Positions 1-6,756 are shown, counted from the stretch's first letter. The stretch is 13,506 nt of DNA from Ruminococcaceae bacterium UBA1244 (GCA_002308635.1 DBWG01000041.1:1-13506); one strand, 5' to 3'. Notes: generated from the letters alone by a model not told the origin. A program made the numbers and translations.

Positions 1-10
1 GTATTCGGTA

Positions 11-217
11 TTATTCCTTTTTTAGCCTGCCGCCGATAACCGAGACCTCCGAACCAACATCAATACCTTTTTCATAAAGTTCCGCATCCGGAGCCTTCAC
101 CGTTAAAGTTTCTCCGCTCTCGCCGCTTTCAAGAATGACCTCACAGCAAAGCTCCTGACCGTCAGGAAGTCCCTCACAGCCAAAATCAGGCTCCAAAATT
201 TCTTTCACAATATACAT
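11..217 (-). CDS. Small acidic protein of unknown function (68 aa)
   Basis: I do not recognise a family. The product is a short acidic protein with no transmembrane segment or signal peptide. The alternating pattern of residues 3-60 and a GSEVSVIGGRL stretch near the end suggest a small beta-rich fold. It holds three cysteines, one at residue 14 and a CC pair near residues 24-25. The start is well supported: an AGGAGG site at 225-230 lies 7 nt before the ATG, and this site sits inside the end of the upstream gene. Only 2 nt separate that gene's TAA from this ATG, so the two are almost certainly co-transcribed and translationally coupled. The base order and the strong ribosome site argue for a real gene; the function is unknown. 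Confidence 0.72.
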   Translation of the reverse strand: MYIVKEILEPDFGCEGLPDGQELCCEVILESGESGETLTVKAPDAELYEKGIDVGSEVSVIGGRLKKE

Positions 218-219
218 TT

Positions 220-786
220 TTATTCCTCCTTCTGATTTGTTATCTCATTTATATGCGACAGAATAAAGCGCTGGGCTTCCTCCGAATACAGCACTATCGT
301 ATATGGCCCGAAGGTTCCCATCCCCTGAGCCGACGTTATCCCGATATCTGCGGACTTTTCCGTCAGCTCACGGTGATTTCTGCCCTTTTCATCGGTTCTG
401 TTCATCAGATAGCCCTGCGACACAAGCCAATCGTTTATCGTTTTCGACTGGAGTTTTTTCCGGCTGTCATCAGAGACCGCCGAATTTATTGCTGCTGCGA
501 TCTCCGATATCGCAGCGCCGTCCGGAAGTATCTCTACCCGCTTCAGCTCATCTTCCGTTATGAAAAAATCCTTTTTTGTTTTTGCGCTCTTCCGTTCAGC
601 GGGAACACGGTCACGTCCATAGATAGTATCGTCAAGAACATCACTGACATAGCGAAAGCATTTTAATATTCTTTCGTTCTTCAATGTGTCCGCATTGACC
701 GGTTCTTTTGTGACCGGGTCAACGCCGCTGCAGAGCATAAGAAGATAGAACTTTGCCCGCTGCATTTTTTCTTTTTCTGTCAGCAT
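220..786 (-). CDS. Uncharacterised clostridial-type protein, possible C-terminal winged helix (188 aa)
   Basis: The frame is open from 834, but a near-consensus sigma-A promoter (803-831) lies inside that stretch, so translation must begin downstream. I choose ATG 786, which has GGTGAT (791-796) before it; ATG 792 is the alternative. From this start the N-terminal ~50 residues form a helical segment with a SGVDPVTKEP motif (20-29) followed by KCFRYVSDVLD. I have an impression of similar uncharacterised proteins in Clostridia, but no function. Residues ~115-180 (KTINDWLVSQGYL, then a TEKSADIGI stretch and YTIVLYSEEAQRFIL) read like a winged-helix or antirepressor-like unit; this is inference. 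It has no signal peptide or membrane segment. It is the first gene of a two-gene operon with the 68-aa protein. Confidence 0.75.
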   Translation of the reverse strand: MLTEKEKMQRAKFYLLMLCSGVDPVTKEPVNADTLKNERILKCFRYVSDVLDDTIYGRDRVPAERKSAKTKKDFFITEDELKRVEILPDGAAISEIAAAINSAVSDDSRKKLQSKTINDWLVSQGYLMNRTDEKGRNHRELTEKSADIGITSAQGMGTFGPYTIVLYSEEAQRFILSHINEITNQKEE

Positions 787-802
787 ATCCATCACCATGT
801 AT

Positions 803-831
803 ATTATACCACAGCCGCTCCCCGTGTTCAA
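803..831 (-). promoter_or_regulatory. Sigma-A promoter with extended -10, near-leaderless
   Basis: On the minus strand, TTGAAC (826-831) and TATAAT (803-808) are separated by exactly 17 bp, and the -10 is preceded by TGG, giving an extended -10 (TGGTATAAT). Transcription should begin near 796. That places the 5' end only about 4-10 nt before the candidate ATGs at 792 and 786 and excludes translation from 834 or 798. Confidence 0.8.
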
Positions 832-948
832 CATATCAGAAAAGACTGTTCAAAGGCTTTATTTATAGCGATCCAACTTAATAAGTACATTAATTTTCAA
901 CTTTCAATTCAATTTCGCAGTTTTGCTGTTATTTTGGATAGCTATAAT

Positions 949-997
949 ATTCCACATATATTCCTAAAACATTCCTTGAAGATTCCTCAATCGGAAT
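949..997. repeat. Four ATTCC repeats at exact 11-bp pitch, then inverted GGAAT
   Basis: ATTCC occurs at 949, 960, 971 and 982, each 11 bp after the last, and the inverse GGAAT occupies the next step at 993-997. The six intervening bases differ in each unit, so this is a phased motif and not a simple tandem duplication. The last ATTCC and GGAAT could also form a 5-bp hairpin with a 6-nt loop. Direct repeats on one face of the helix with about 11-bp pitch are the layout bound by OmpR/PhoB-family response regulators; assigning such a binder here is inference. The site lies between the end of spmB and the promoter at 803-831, about 118 bp upstream of that -35. The rest of the 832-1020 gap is AT-rich, without a gene or an obvious terminator. 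Confidence 0.5.
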
Positions 998-1020
998 ATA
1001 TAATACAGCCATATTACGGA

Positions 1021-1539
1021 CTATCCGAAAAACCTTACACACAGTACCGCCGAGACCATCCCTGTCATATCAGCCAAAAGCGCCGCAGGTATCGTGTGCC
1101 TTGTTTTTTTAAGCCCCACAGAGCCGTAATAGACCGCTATCGCATAGAATGTTGTTTCTGTCGAGCCAGCCATTACAGATGCTGTCCTTCCGATAACGCT
1201 GTCTGCGCCGTATTTATCAAAAATATCGCTCAGCACAGCAAATGACCCGCTGCCCGTTACAGGACGCATAAGCCCCAGAGGAAGCACCTCACACGGAAAT
1301 CCAACCGCTTCACACGCCGGAGACAGTGCATCCGTGAGTATATCAAAAAATCCAGATGCCGAAAGCATAGTCACCCCGACTATCAGTCCCATGAGCGACG
1401 GAGCAACCGAAATCAGAGAGCCTGCACCTTCCTTTACGCCCTCGCAGAATCCTTCAAACACATTCACTTTTCTCGCCGCACCAAACAGCACTATAAACAC
1501 CACTATCACCGGCACGGTATATATACCTATCTGTTCCAC
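1021..1539 (-). CDS. spmB: Spore maturation protein B
   Basis: SpmB is a polytopic membrane protein needed, with SpmA, for full dehydration of the spore core in Bacillus; it belongs to the nucleoside-recognition (Gate) domain family. The translation aligns from memory along its length with B. subtilis SpmB: a hydrophobic first segment (YTVPVIVVFIVLFGAA), VFEGFCEGVKEG, an LGLMRPVTGSGSF motif, and the GSTETTFYAIAVYYGSVGLKK block that is the family hallmark. GTG 1539 is the likely start: GGGGGTGA at 1543-1550 lies 3 nt before it and overlaps the spmA stop at 1544-1546. This gives 172 aa, the usual length; the 20 codons upstream to 1599 do not resemble SpmB. It is co-transcribed with spmA. No terminator is evident after it. 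Confidence 0.93.
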   Translation of the reverse strand: MEQIGIYTVPVIVVFIVLFGAARKVNVFEGFCEGVKEGAGSLISVAPSLMGLIVGVTMLSASGFFDILTDALSPACEAVGFPCEVLPLGLMRPVTGSGSFAVLSDIFDKYGADSVIGRTASVMAGSTETTFYAIAVYYGSVGLKKTRHTIPAALLADMTGMVSAVLCVRFFG

Positions 1540-1543
1540 AGAC

Positions 1544-2143
1544 TCACCCCCTGATCGTTTTTGAATAAGGCCTGCGTCCCGACATAAGCTTTGCCGCAAT
1601 TACGCCCGCTAAAAGCGCCAGTACCGATGCCGTCCATACATAGGTCAGGATATCATACGGCTGTACGCTTCCCGCCGCCTGACGCAAAGCGGCTATAGTA
1701 GACGGGATGAGCTGTACCGAAGCCGTATTCAGAACTACAAACATCACCATGCCGTTGTCTGGCGCATCTTTGAGCGGGCTTGACTTTTTCATCTCCTTCA
1801 TGGCGGTTATCCCCAAAGGGGTAGCCGCATTGCCAAGCCCGAGAATATTCGCCGTGATGTTCGCACTCACCGCCGCCATGGCTCTTGCGTTGTCCCTGTG
1901 TTCCGGCATCAGCCTTTTCAAGACCGGATACATCGCCTTTGACATTATGTCCGTAAGACGGCTTTTTTCAGCGATCTTCATAACGCCGCTCCAAAAGCAC
2001 ATTGTCCCTGCCATGGAGACGACCAGCTTTACAGCCTTGTCCGCACCCGAAACCGCCGAAGCAGAAAGCTCAGTCATCCTTCCGGAAACGGCAGCACTCA
2101 AAAAACTAAGCACTAAAATGACCGTCCACACAATATTGAGCAA
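1544..2143 (-). CDS. spmA: Spore maturation protein A
   Basis: SpmA is the membrane partner of SpmB in spore core dehydration. The family signature is clear: NILGLGNAATPLGITAMKEMK in the centre, preceded by VFWxG-type sequence (MCFWSGVMKIAEKSRLTDIM) and followed by VLNTASVQLIPSTIAALR. Five or so hydrophobic helices are visible. The frame is open to a GTG at 2161. I prefer TTG 2143, because AGGG (2152-2155, extending as AGGGTGAT) sits 8 nt upstream and the resulting N-terminus (MLNIVW) matches typical SpmA starts, giving 199-200 aa. The stop overlaps the spmB ribosome site. The AT-rich upstream sequence has several TATAAT-like hexamers (for example around 2166-2171 and 2185-2190), but none pairs with a good -35 and no sporulation-sigma consensus could be assigned. 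Confidence 0.92.
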   Translation of the reverse strand: MLNIVWTVILVLSFLSAAVSGRMTELSASAVSGADKAVKLVVSMAGTMCFWSGVMKIAEKSRLTDIMSKAMYPVLKRLMPEHRDNARAMAAVSANITANILGLGNAATPLGITAMKEMKKSSPLKDAPDNGMVMFVVLNTASVQLIPSTIAALRQAAGSVQPYDILTYVWTASVLALLAGVIAAKLMSGRRPYSKTIRG

Positions 2144-2171
2144 AAATATCACCCTATTCACCGAATTATAA

Positions 2172-2500
2172 TGTCAAAAAACGCATTATAATATTTACAT
2201 TATTTTACAATTATGAGAATCTATCCCTTCAAATCCTTTAAATCCCTGTTTTTACAACAACTGTCAATCTAGAAAATCGCATGGATACAGCACATTCGTT
2301 CAATAAACTACCCTTTTGGGTAACCACTGTATTATGTCATTATTGTATCATATTGATTTTTTGGCTTAATCCCTGCTTTTTTGTGCGACTCTCTCCAAAA
2401 GCATGATTATCACCGTATTTTATATTTGTCAAAACTAACCGCCCAATTTTGGCTATCCCTGCAAAAAATTACAATAATTCAAAAAATTTCCATTTTCCTC
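2172..2500. other. Long AT-rich intergenic region without a gene
   Basis: About 430 bp separates the divergent spmA (minus) and AbrB-type (plus) starts. No convincing gene is seen. It holds a 5-bp hairpin TACCC-TTTT-GGGTA (2309-2322) without a T-run, and an imperfect direct repeat: TTTTGGCTTAATCCCTGC at 2359-2376 and TTTTGGCTATCCCTGC at 2447-2462. A third related ATCCCTG followed by T5 lies near 2242-2253. A possible cis-regulatory role for these repeats is speculation. Confidence 0.4.
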
Positions 2501-2541
2501 TTGACAAATAATGTTCAGTATAGTACTATATAGGTACAGTA
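2501..2541 (+). promoter_or_regulatory. Promoter of the AbrB-type gene with palindromic operator
   Basis: A perfect TTGACA -35 (2501-2506) is followed after 17 bp by TACTAT (2524-2529, 4 of 6 to consensus). A perfect 12-bp palindrome TATAGTACTATA (2519-2530) covers the -10. In addition GTTCAGTA (2513-2520) and GTACAGTA (2534-2541) form a direct repeat offset by 21 bp, two helical turns, bracketing the -10. The placement suits an operator that blocks polymerase; autoregulation by the downstream AbrB-type protein is plausible but inferred. Confidence 0.7.
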
Positions 2542-2575
2542 AAGACAAATTTTATTAAGAAAGGAGCGGAACATT

Positions 2576-2824
2576 ATGAGAGCAGTAGGCTGCGTTAGAC
2601 AAATTGATAAGTTGGGTCGCTTAGTATTGCCGTCGGACATCAGAAGAATGCTGAACATTAAGGACGGTTCCGACTCTGTCGAGTTTTTCGTTGACGAAGA
2701 CAGCGTTGTAATTAAAAAGTATCGTCCCGCTTGTATATTCTGTAATTCTGCCAATAACATTCAAACCTACAAGAATCAATCCGTGTGCCAGACTTGTCTT
2801 GACGAAATCAGAAAGGGTAATTGA
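2576..2824 (+). CDS. AbrB/SpoVT-type transcriptional regulator with C-terminal zinc ribbon
   Basis: The first ~48 residues are an AbrB/MazE swapped-hairpin DNA-binding domain: VRQIDKLGRLVLPSDIRRMLNIKDG followed by VEFFVDEDSVVIKKY, the pattern shared by AbrB, Abh and SpoVT. Such proteins bind AT-rich promoters as dimers or tetramers and control the transition to stationary phase or sporulation. Residues 53-74 add two CxxC pairs (C53/C56 and C71/C74), a probable small zinc ribbon that replaces the usual AbrB tetramerisation tail and is known from Clostridia. The ATG is preceded by AAGGAG (2561-2566) at 9 nt. It is the only plus-strand gene here, monocistronic, with its own promoter and terminator. 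Which genes it controls cannot be read from the window. Confidence 0.92.
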   Translation: MRAVGCVRQIDKLGRLVLPSDIRRMLNIKDGSDSVEFFVDEDSVVIKKYRPACIFCNSANNIQTYKNQSVCQTCLDEIRKGN

Positions 2825-2836
2825 CCGTTAATTTGC

Positions 2837-2868
2837 CCCTGTGCTTCATCAGAAGTACAGGGTTTTTT
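2837..2868 (+). terminator. Rho-independent terminator of the AbrB-type gene
   Basis: An 11-bp stem (CCCTGTGCTTC with GAAGTACAGGG, one G-U pair), a 4-nt ATCA loop and a run of six T (2863-2868) lie 13 nt after the stop codon. Confidence 0.93.
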
Positions 2869-2925
2869 GTCTCCAAAAATATCTCCGTCTCTTTTATATT
2901 CCCGCACCTGCAAAAATATTAATAA

Positions 2926-2975
2926 AAAAGCACACTTTCTTATGTTCGTAAAAACATGTCCGAAAGTGTGCTTTT
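2926..2975 (-). terminator. Terminator of the two-component/htrA operon
   Basis: A perfect 14-bp stem is formed by AAAAGCACACTTTC (2926-2939) and its complement (2962-2975). The interior can add a second 5-bp pairing (ATGTT 2942-2946 with AACAT 2953-2957). Read on the minus strand it lies 13 nt after the htrA stop and runs into six or more T. On the plus strand the trailing T-tract is interrupted, so it could act as a weaker back-up terminator for the convergent AbrB-type gene. Confidence 0.85.
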
Positions 2976-2988
2976 CTGTTTTAATTAT

Positions 2989-4455
2989 TCAGTCCGGTAT
3001 TTCGTCAGGGATGAGTGTTATTGTAACCTCAAATGTAAAATCACTCACCTGCGGATCATCCGAAGCCCTGAACAGCGTCAGTACGATCTCATCTCCGGGC
3101 TTGAATTTGCTCAGCTCGTCAATGAACTCATAAGTCGACTTGACCCTTACCCCATTGATGTTGATAATGATGTCCTGCACGAGAGCATTTGTAGTTGCAA
3201 GAGGACTGTCCCCGTTGATCTTTGTTATTACCATTCCTTCGGGAACATTTTTTCTCTTTGACTCATAGAGATTGCAGGTAGTTCCCTCGATGCTGAGTGT
3301 TCCCCTGTCGTTGACATAGCCGAATCTTCTGAGCTTCTCGGCAATTTCTATGACCTTGCTGCTCGGTATCGCAAAACCCATTCCCTCATAGTTGGTAGTC
3401 ACTATCTTTGCCGTGTTCATGCCGATGACCTGACCCGCCTCATTTATAAGCGGGCCGCCGGAATTTCCGGGATTTATCGCCGCATCCGTCTGTACATATC
3501 TTACATAGCCGTTATTCCTGAGAATACGGTTGACGGCCGACACTGTTCCCTTTGTGAGTGAATTGGAAAAATTCGATCCTCCGGGACTTCCGATAGCATA
3601 GACCTCCTGTCCGACAAACAGCGAATCCGAATCGGTGATTTCCGCAGGAACAAGCCCTTCAGCATCAATTTTCAGAACTGCGATATCGGTTTTGGGATCA
3701 ACTCCGATTATCGTTCCGAGATACTGGCTGCCGTCATACAGAGTCACCATAACTCCGGTATTCATACTGTCGTCAACGACATGGCTGTTGGTCACGATAC
3801 AGCCGTCAGAGTCAAGGATTATTCCCGAGCCCGTGCCTATCATGTTAAGGACATAGTCAGTTCCGCCCTGATAAGAGGTTATGCACACGACAGAAGGAGA
3901 TGCCTTTTTGAAAGCCTTGTTTGCCGTATTGTCCGACGGATCGGTCTCCGCCGGAGCAATTGATATCTGCGGAGCATCAGGATCTGCCGAAACGTCCGGC
4001 GCATCCGGAAGAGACACTTCCTCATCGTTTGAAAAGTCCTTATATCTGTTGGTAGGGATCTTCGGATCCGTGTCGCTGCTTTTCTCTGCGGGACTGTAGC
4101 TGCCGGAGATGTTATAAATGAACACTATCAGGAACGATACGATAGCAACGCTCATCGTCCACAAAAAGCCCTTTAAGAAATACATCTTTTTGGGGCTCTT
4201 AGGCGGAGGAAAGCTTGAAAATATCAGGTCGTCACTGAATGATCTTTCGTTTGTTTCCAGTGCTTTTTCTGAATCTCCGCCGCTGCCGTCCGGAAACGGA
4301 GCGTTATCGGTGTTCTCTTCGGCTGCGTCCGGAATTATTTCTTCGGGAGCAGCCGCATCTTGATTTTCAGGATCGTTTGTTTCTTCCGTACCGGAGACCG
4401 GCAGTTCAGTCGTTTCGTCGTTCATTTCTTTCTCTTTTTCGGTTTCTTCGGGCAT
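2989..4455 (-). CDS. htrA: Membrane-anchored HtrA/DegP-family serine protease with PDZ domain
   Basis: HtrA proteases degrade or refold damaged exported proteins outside the membrane. The 488-aa product has, in order: an acidic, low-complexity cytoplasmic tail (1-90); one transmembrane anchor (~92-115); a Ser/Asp/Pro-rich linker (~118-180); a trypsin-like domain (~183-375) with the complete triad H225 (TNSHVV), D257 (KTDIAVLK) and S332 (NPGNSGGPL); and one C-terminal PDZ domain (~388-480). Anchoring by an N-terminal helix and a single PDZ are usual for Firmicutes HtrA/HtrB/HtrC. The ATG has AGGAGG 7 nt upstream. It starts 17 bp after the histidine kinase stop and ends the response regulator-kinase-htrA operon, which suggests that envelope or secretion stress controls it, as with CssRS-HtrA or the htrA at the end of wal operons. 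The acidic tail is long but has no recognisable domain. Confidence 0.95.
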   Translation of the reverse strand: MPEETEKEKEMNDETTELPVSGTEETNDPENQDAAAPEEIIPDAAEENTDNAPFPDGSGGDSEKALETNERSFSDDLIFSSFPPPKSPKKMYFLKGFLWTMSVAIVSFLIVFIYNISGSYSPAEKSSDTDPKIPTNRYKDFSNDEEVSLPDAPDVSADPDAPQISIAPAETDPSDNTANKAFKKASPSVVCITSYQGGTDYVLNMIGTGSGIILDSDGCIVTNSHVVDDSMNTGVMVTLYDGSQYLGTIIGVDPKTDIAVLKIDAEGLVPAEITDSDSLFVGQEVYAIGSPGGSNFSNSLTKGTVSAVNRILRNNGYVRYVQTDAAINPGNSGGPLINEAGQVIGMNTAKIVTTNYEGMGFAIPSSKVIEIAEKLRRFGYVNDRGTLSIEGTTCNLYESKRKNVPEGMVITKINGDSPLATTNALVQDIIININGVRVKSTYEFIDELSKFKPGDEIVLTLFRASDDPQVSDFTFEVTITLIPDEIPD

Positions 4456-4472
4456 ATCACTGCCTCCTTCAA

Positions 4473-5969
4473 TTATCTTGTCTTTTTGGATGCCCTTTTC
4501 GGCAGAGAGAAGCTGAACTGCGTATAGTCGCCGTATTCGCTCTTTGCCATAATGTCTCCGCCGTGCAGCCTTATAATGCTTCTTACAAGATAAAGTCCGA
4601 GACCAAGCCCCTTCTTGTCCTTGCTGCGGGACTTGTCAGTCTTATAGAACCTTTCAAAGACGTGTTCGAGTTCTACGGACTTGATGCCAAGACCGCTGTT
4701 TCTGATATAGAATACGGTATCATCCTGATTTTCGTCAATATCAAAGTCGATATAGCCGTTCTCGTTTGTGAATTTTACTGCGTTTTCTATAAGGTTATAG
4801 ATGACCTGATGAAGCAGATCCTTATCACCGTAAACATATTTCGGTGTGATAGAATCCAGTCCTCTGATCTCTATTTTTTTGCGGTCGATCTCACGCTCAA
4901 ATGTGAGGATAACATTTACAAGCACCTCAAGCAGGTCAAAGCGCTGATAATTCAGCTTCAGTTCGCCGCTGTCAAGTCTTGAAAGGTCAAGCATCGAGCG
5001 CACGAGCCTCGACAGACGCTTTATCTCATCGGATACGATATGCAGATAATAGTCCTGCTTTTCATCGGGTATCGTACCGTCAAGTATACCGTCAATAAAG
5101 CCTGCGATAGTCGTCATAGGTGTTTTTAGTTCGTGAGAAACATTAGCAACAAAGCTCTTTCGGATAGTCTCGGATGCCATCAGCGATTCAGCCATATTAT
5201 TGAAGGCTGTTGCAAGCTCCTTTATCTCATCATTGCCCTTTACGCTGACACGGACATTAAAGTCGCCCTTTCCGAACTGCTTTGCAGCCTTTGCCATCTG
5301 TTTGAGCGGTTTTACCATATTATATGAGAACACGCCGATCGCAAGTATCGACATTGAAAGCGTTGCTATCGCCGCAAGAACGAATATCTGCATCACCATT
5401 TTGGTAAAGCTGTCGATATCCTTTGTGTTGGTGGAGATTATTACCGCTCCGATGATCTTTTCACCATCCGAAGTTTTCACGGTTATAGTCCTTGTTGCTA
5501 TGTACTGCTCATGGGAATATATCCCGTCAAGAGTACCCTTTCCAAAGGTAGAGCTTTTTGTGAGTGCCTCGCTCACAGTGTTCTTCTGGAGAAATCTTCC
5601 TTTATAAAGCTCCTTGATTTCAGAAACAGAAGCCATGATACGGCAGTTTTTCTTGTCAACGACTATGATATCCGAATCAACGTCATCCGCATAAACATTG
5701 AGGAAATGATCTATATATTCCTGTGTTCTTTTGTCTGACCATATAGGGTCGCCGCTCTCATTGGAATTGATACTGCTGCCGATATATTCGGCTATGCTCC
5801 TTGCACGATTTGCAAGCGCAGTATGCTTTTCGTTGTTCCAATAGCTTGATATCGTCAGTGTAAGGATAACTCCCAGAACTAAAAAGCTTAGAAATATCAC
5901 AAGCACACTGACGTTCATATATCTGAGGAACAGCGATTTCTTTGAAAATATCTTACTCTTTAGTTTCAA
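4473..5969 (-). CDS. Membrane sensor histidine kinase (HAMP-HisKA-HATPase)
   Basis: It is the sensor of an OmpR-class two-component system. Visible order: TM1 (~18-43); an extracytoplasmic sensor (~44-190) whose IIVVDKKNCRIMAS stretch resembles a Cache/PAS-like fold; TM2 (~191-217); HAMP (~218-268); HisKA with the phospho-acceptor H279 in SFVANVSHELKTP; and HATPase_c with N-box NLIENAVKF (N396) and G2 box GLGLGL (454-459). The G1 box reads NSGLGI (424-429), where many kinases have DxGxG; this NSG variant occurs in active Firmicutes kinases. No PAS lies between HAMP and HisKA, unlike WalK, so the WalK name is not applied. The start is TTG 5969, which overlaps the regulator's end by 17 bp and has only a weak ribosome site (AGG 8 nt upstream), so translation is probably coupled. 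The stimulus is unknown. Confidence 0.93.
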   Translation of the reverse strand: MKLKSKIFSKKSLFLRYMNVSVLVIFLSFLVLGVILTLTISSYWNNEKHTALANRARSIAEYIGSSINSNESGDPIWSDKRTQEYIDHFLNVYADDVDSDIIVVDKKNCRIMASVSEIKELYKGRFLQKNTVSEALTKSSTFGKGTLDGIYSHEQYIATRTITVKTSDGEKIIGAVIISTNTKDIDSFTKMVMQIFVLAAIATLSMSILAIGVFSYNMVKPLKQMAKAAKQFGKGDFNVRVSVKGNDEIKELATAFNNMAESLMASETIRKSFVANVSHELKTPMTTIAGFIDGILDGTIPDEKQDYYLHIVSDEIKRLSRLVRSMLDLSRLDSGELKLNYQRFDLLEVLVNVILTFEREIDRKKIEIRGLDSITPKYVYGDKDLLHQVIYNLIENAVKFTNENGYIDFDIDENQDDTVFYIRNSGLGIKSVELEHVFERFYKTDKSRSKDKKGLGLGLYLVRSIIRLHGGDIMAKSEYGDYTQFSFSLPKRASKKTR

Positions 5970-6660
5970 ATTTATAACCTACCCCCCATACGGTTTTGAG
6001 CGCCCACTTGTCAGAAACACCCTCAAGCTTTTCTCTGAGACGCTTGATATGAACATCGACGGTTCTGGAATCGCCGTAATAGTCAAAGCCCCAGACCTCA
6101 TCAAGAAGCTGATCTCTTGTAAATACCCTGTTCGGGTTGCTTGCAAGGTGATAGATAAGCTCCATCTCTTTCGGCGGTGTATCTATCTGTTCACCCCTGA
6201 CTCTGAGTTCATAATTTGTCAGGTTGATGAGCAGGCCTTCATAGCGCACTTCCTTTTTGCCCTCTTCTACGGTCTCGGGCGCAGCAGAACTTCCGCCCAT
6301 CCTGCGAAGAACCGCCTTTATTCTTGCAACGATCTCTTTTGTTTCAAAGGGCTTTACAACGTAGTCATCTGCACCAAGCTCAAGTCCAAGCACCTTGTCA
6401 AAGACTTCGCCCTTTGCGGTCAGCATGATTATCGGGCACTGTGATGTCTTTCTGATCTCTCTGCACACCTGCCATCCGTCAAGAACAGGAAGCATTATAT
6501 CGAGCATAACAAGATCTGGCTTTTCTGTCCTGAATTTTGTAACTGCCTGACCGCCGTCATTTGCGATAACAACATCATATCCGTCCTTTTCGATATACAA
6601 TCTCAGCAGCTCACAGATATTGATATCGTCATCCACTACAAGTATTTTTCCCATACTCAT
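5953..6660 (-). CDS. OmpR/PhoB-family response regulator
   Basis: This DNA-binding response regulator is the partner of the overlapping kinase. The receiver domain (~3-120) has the acidic pocket D10-D12, phospho-acceptor D54 (LVMLDIMLP), T81 and K103 (KPF). A short linker leads to the winged-helix effector (~140-232) with PPKEMELIYHLASNPNRVFTRDQLL, the recognition segment SRTVDVHIKRLREKLE and the closing KTVWGVGYKFE. The last stretch resembles ResD/SrrA-type and other clostridial regulators as much as WalR or CssR, so no specific symbol is given. The start is ATG 6660, with GAGGAG 11 nt upstream; ATG 6654 is an alternative two codons in. As first gene of the operon it likely controls htrA and its own transcription (inference). 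Confidence 0.94.
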   Translation of the reverse strand: MSMGKILVVDDDINICELLRLYIEKDGYDVVIANDGGQAVTKFRTEKPDLVMLDIMLPVLDGWQVCREIRKTSQCPIIMLTAKGEVFDKVLGLELGADDYVVKPFETKEIVARIKAVLRRMGGSSAAPETVEEGKKEVRYEGLLINLTNYELRVRGEQIDTPPKEMELIYHLASNPNRVFTRDQLLDEVWGFDYYGDSRTVDVHIKRLREKLEGVSDKWALKTVWGVGYKFETKE

Positions 6661-6685
6661 TGGTTTCCACTCTCCTCAGTATATA

Positions 6686-6715
6686 ATTGCTGAAAACAGT
6701 AATTTTTGCAGCAAT
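6686..6715 (-). promoter_or_regulatory. Hairpin in the response-regulator leader
   Basis: ATTGCTG (6686-6692) and CAGCAAT (6709-6715) pair, and the inner AAAA/TTTT can extend this to an ~11-bp stem with one bulged base. It lies in the ~90-nt leader between the promoter and the ribosome site at ~6672-6678. It could stabilise the mRNA or influence initiation. No known riboswitch consensus is apparent and it has no T-run on the minus strand. Confidence 0.45.
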
Positions 6716-6756
6716 GCGGTTTGAATCCCAAAGGTAACAACCCGCCTATTTTATTC

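Noticed and set aside
1540..1599. SpmB start at 1599
   Set aside because: The extra 20 residues are arginine-rich, unlike SpmB, and lie within spmA; the GTG at 1539 has the ribosome site and matches the family length.
2309..2322. Hairpin TACCC-TTTT-GGGTA as a terminator
   Set aside because: The stem is only 5 bp, has no following T-run on either strand, and no gene ends nearby.
2172..2500. A riboswitch or T-box leader before the AbrB-type gene
   Set aside because: The promoter at 2501-2529 lies downstream of this region, so it is not in the transcript, and no known aptamer consensus is seen.
4239..4982. A 247-codon open frame on the plus strand
   Set aside because: It lies antisense to the well-supported histidine kinase and htrA genes, has no ribosome site, and reads as low-complexity sequence typical of a shadow frame.
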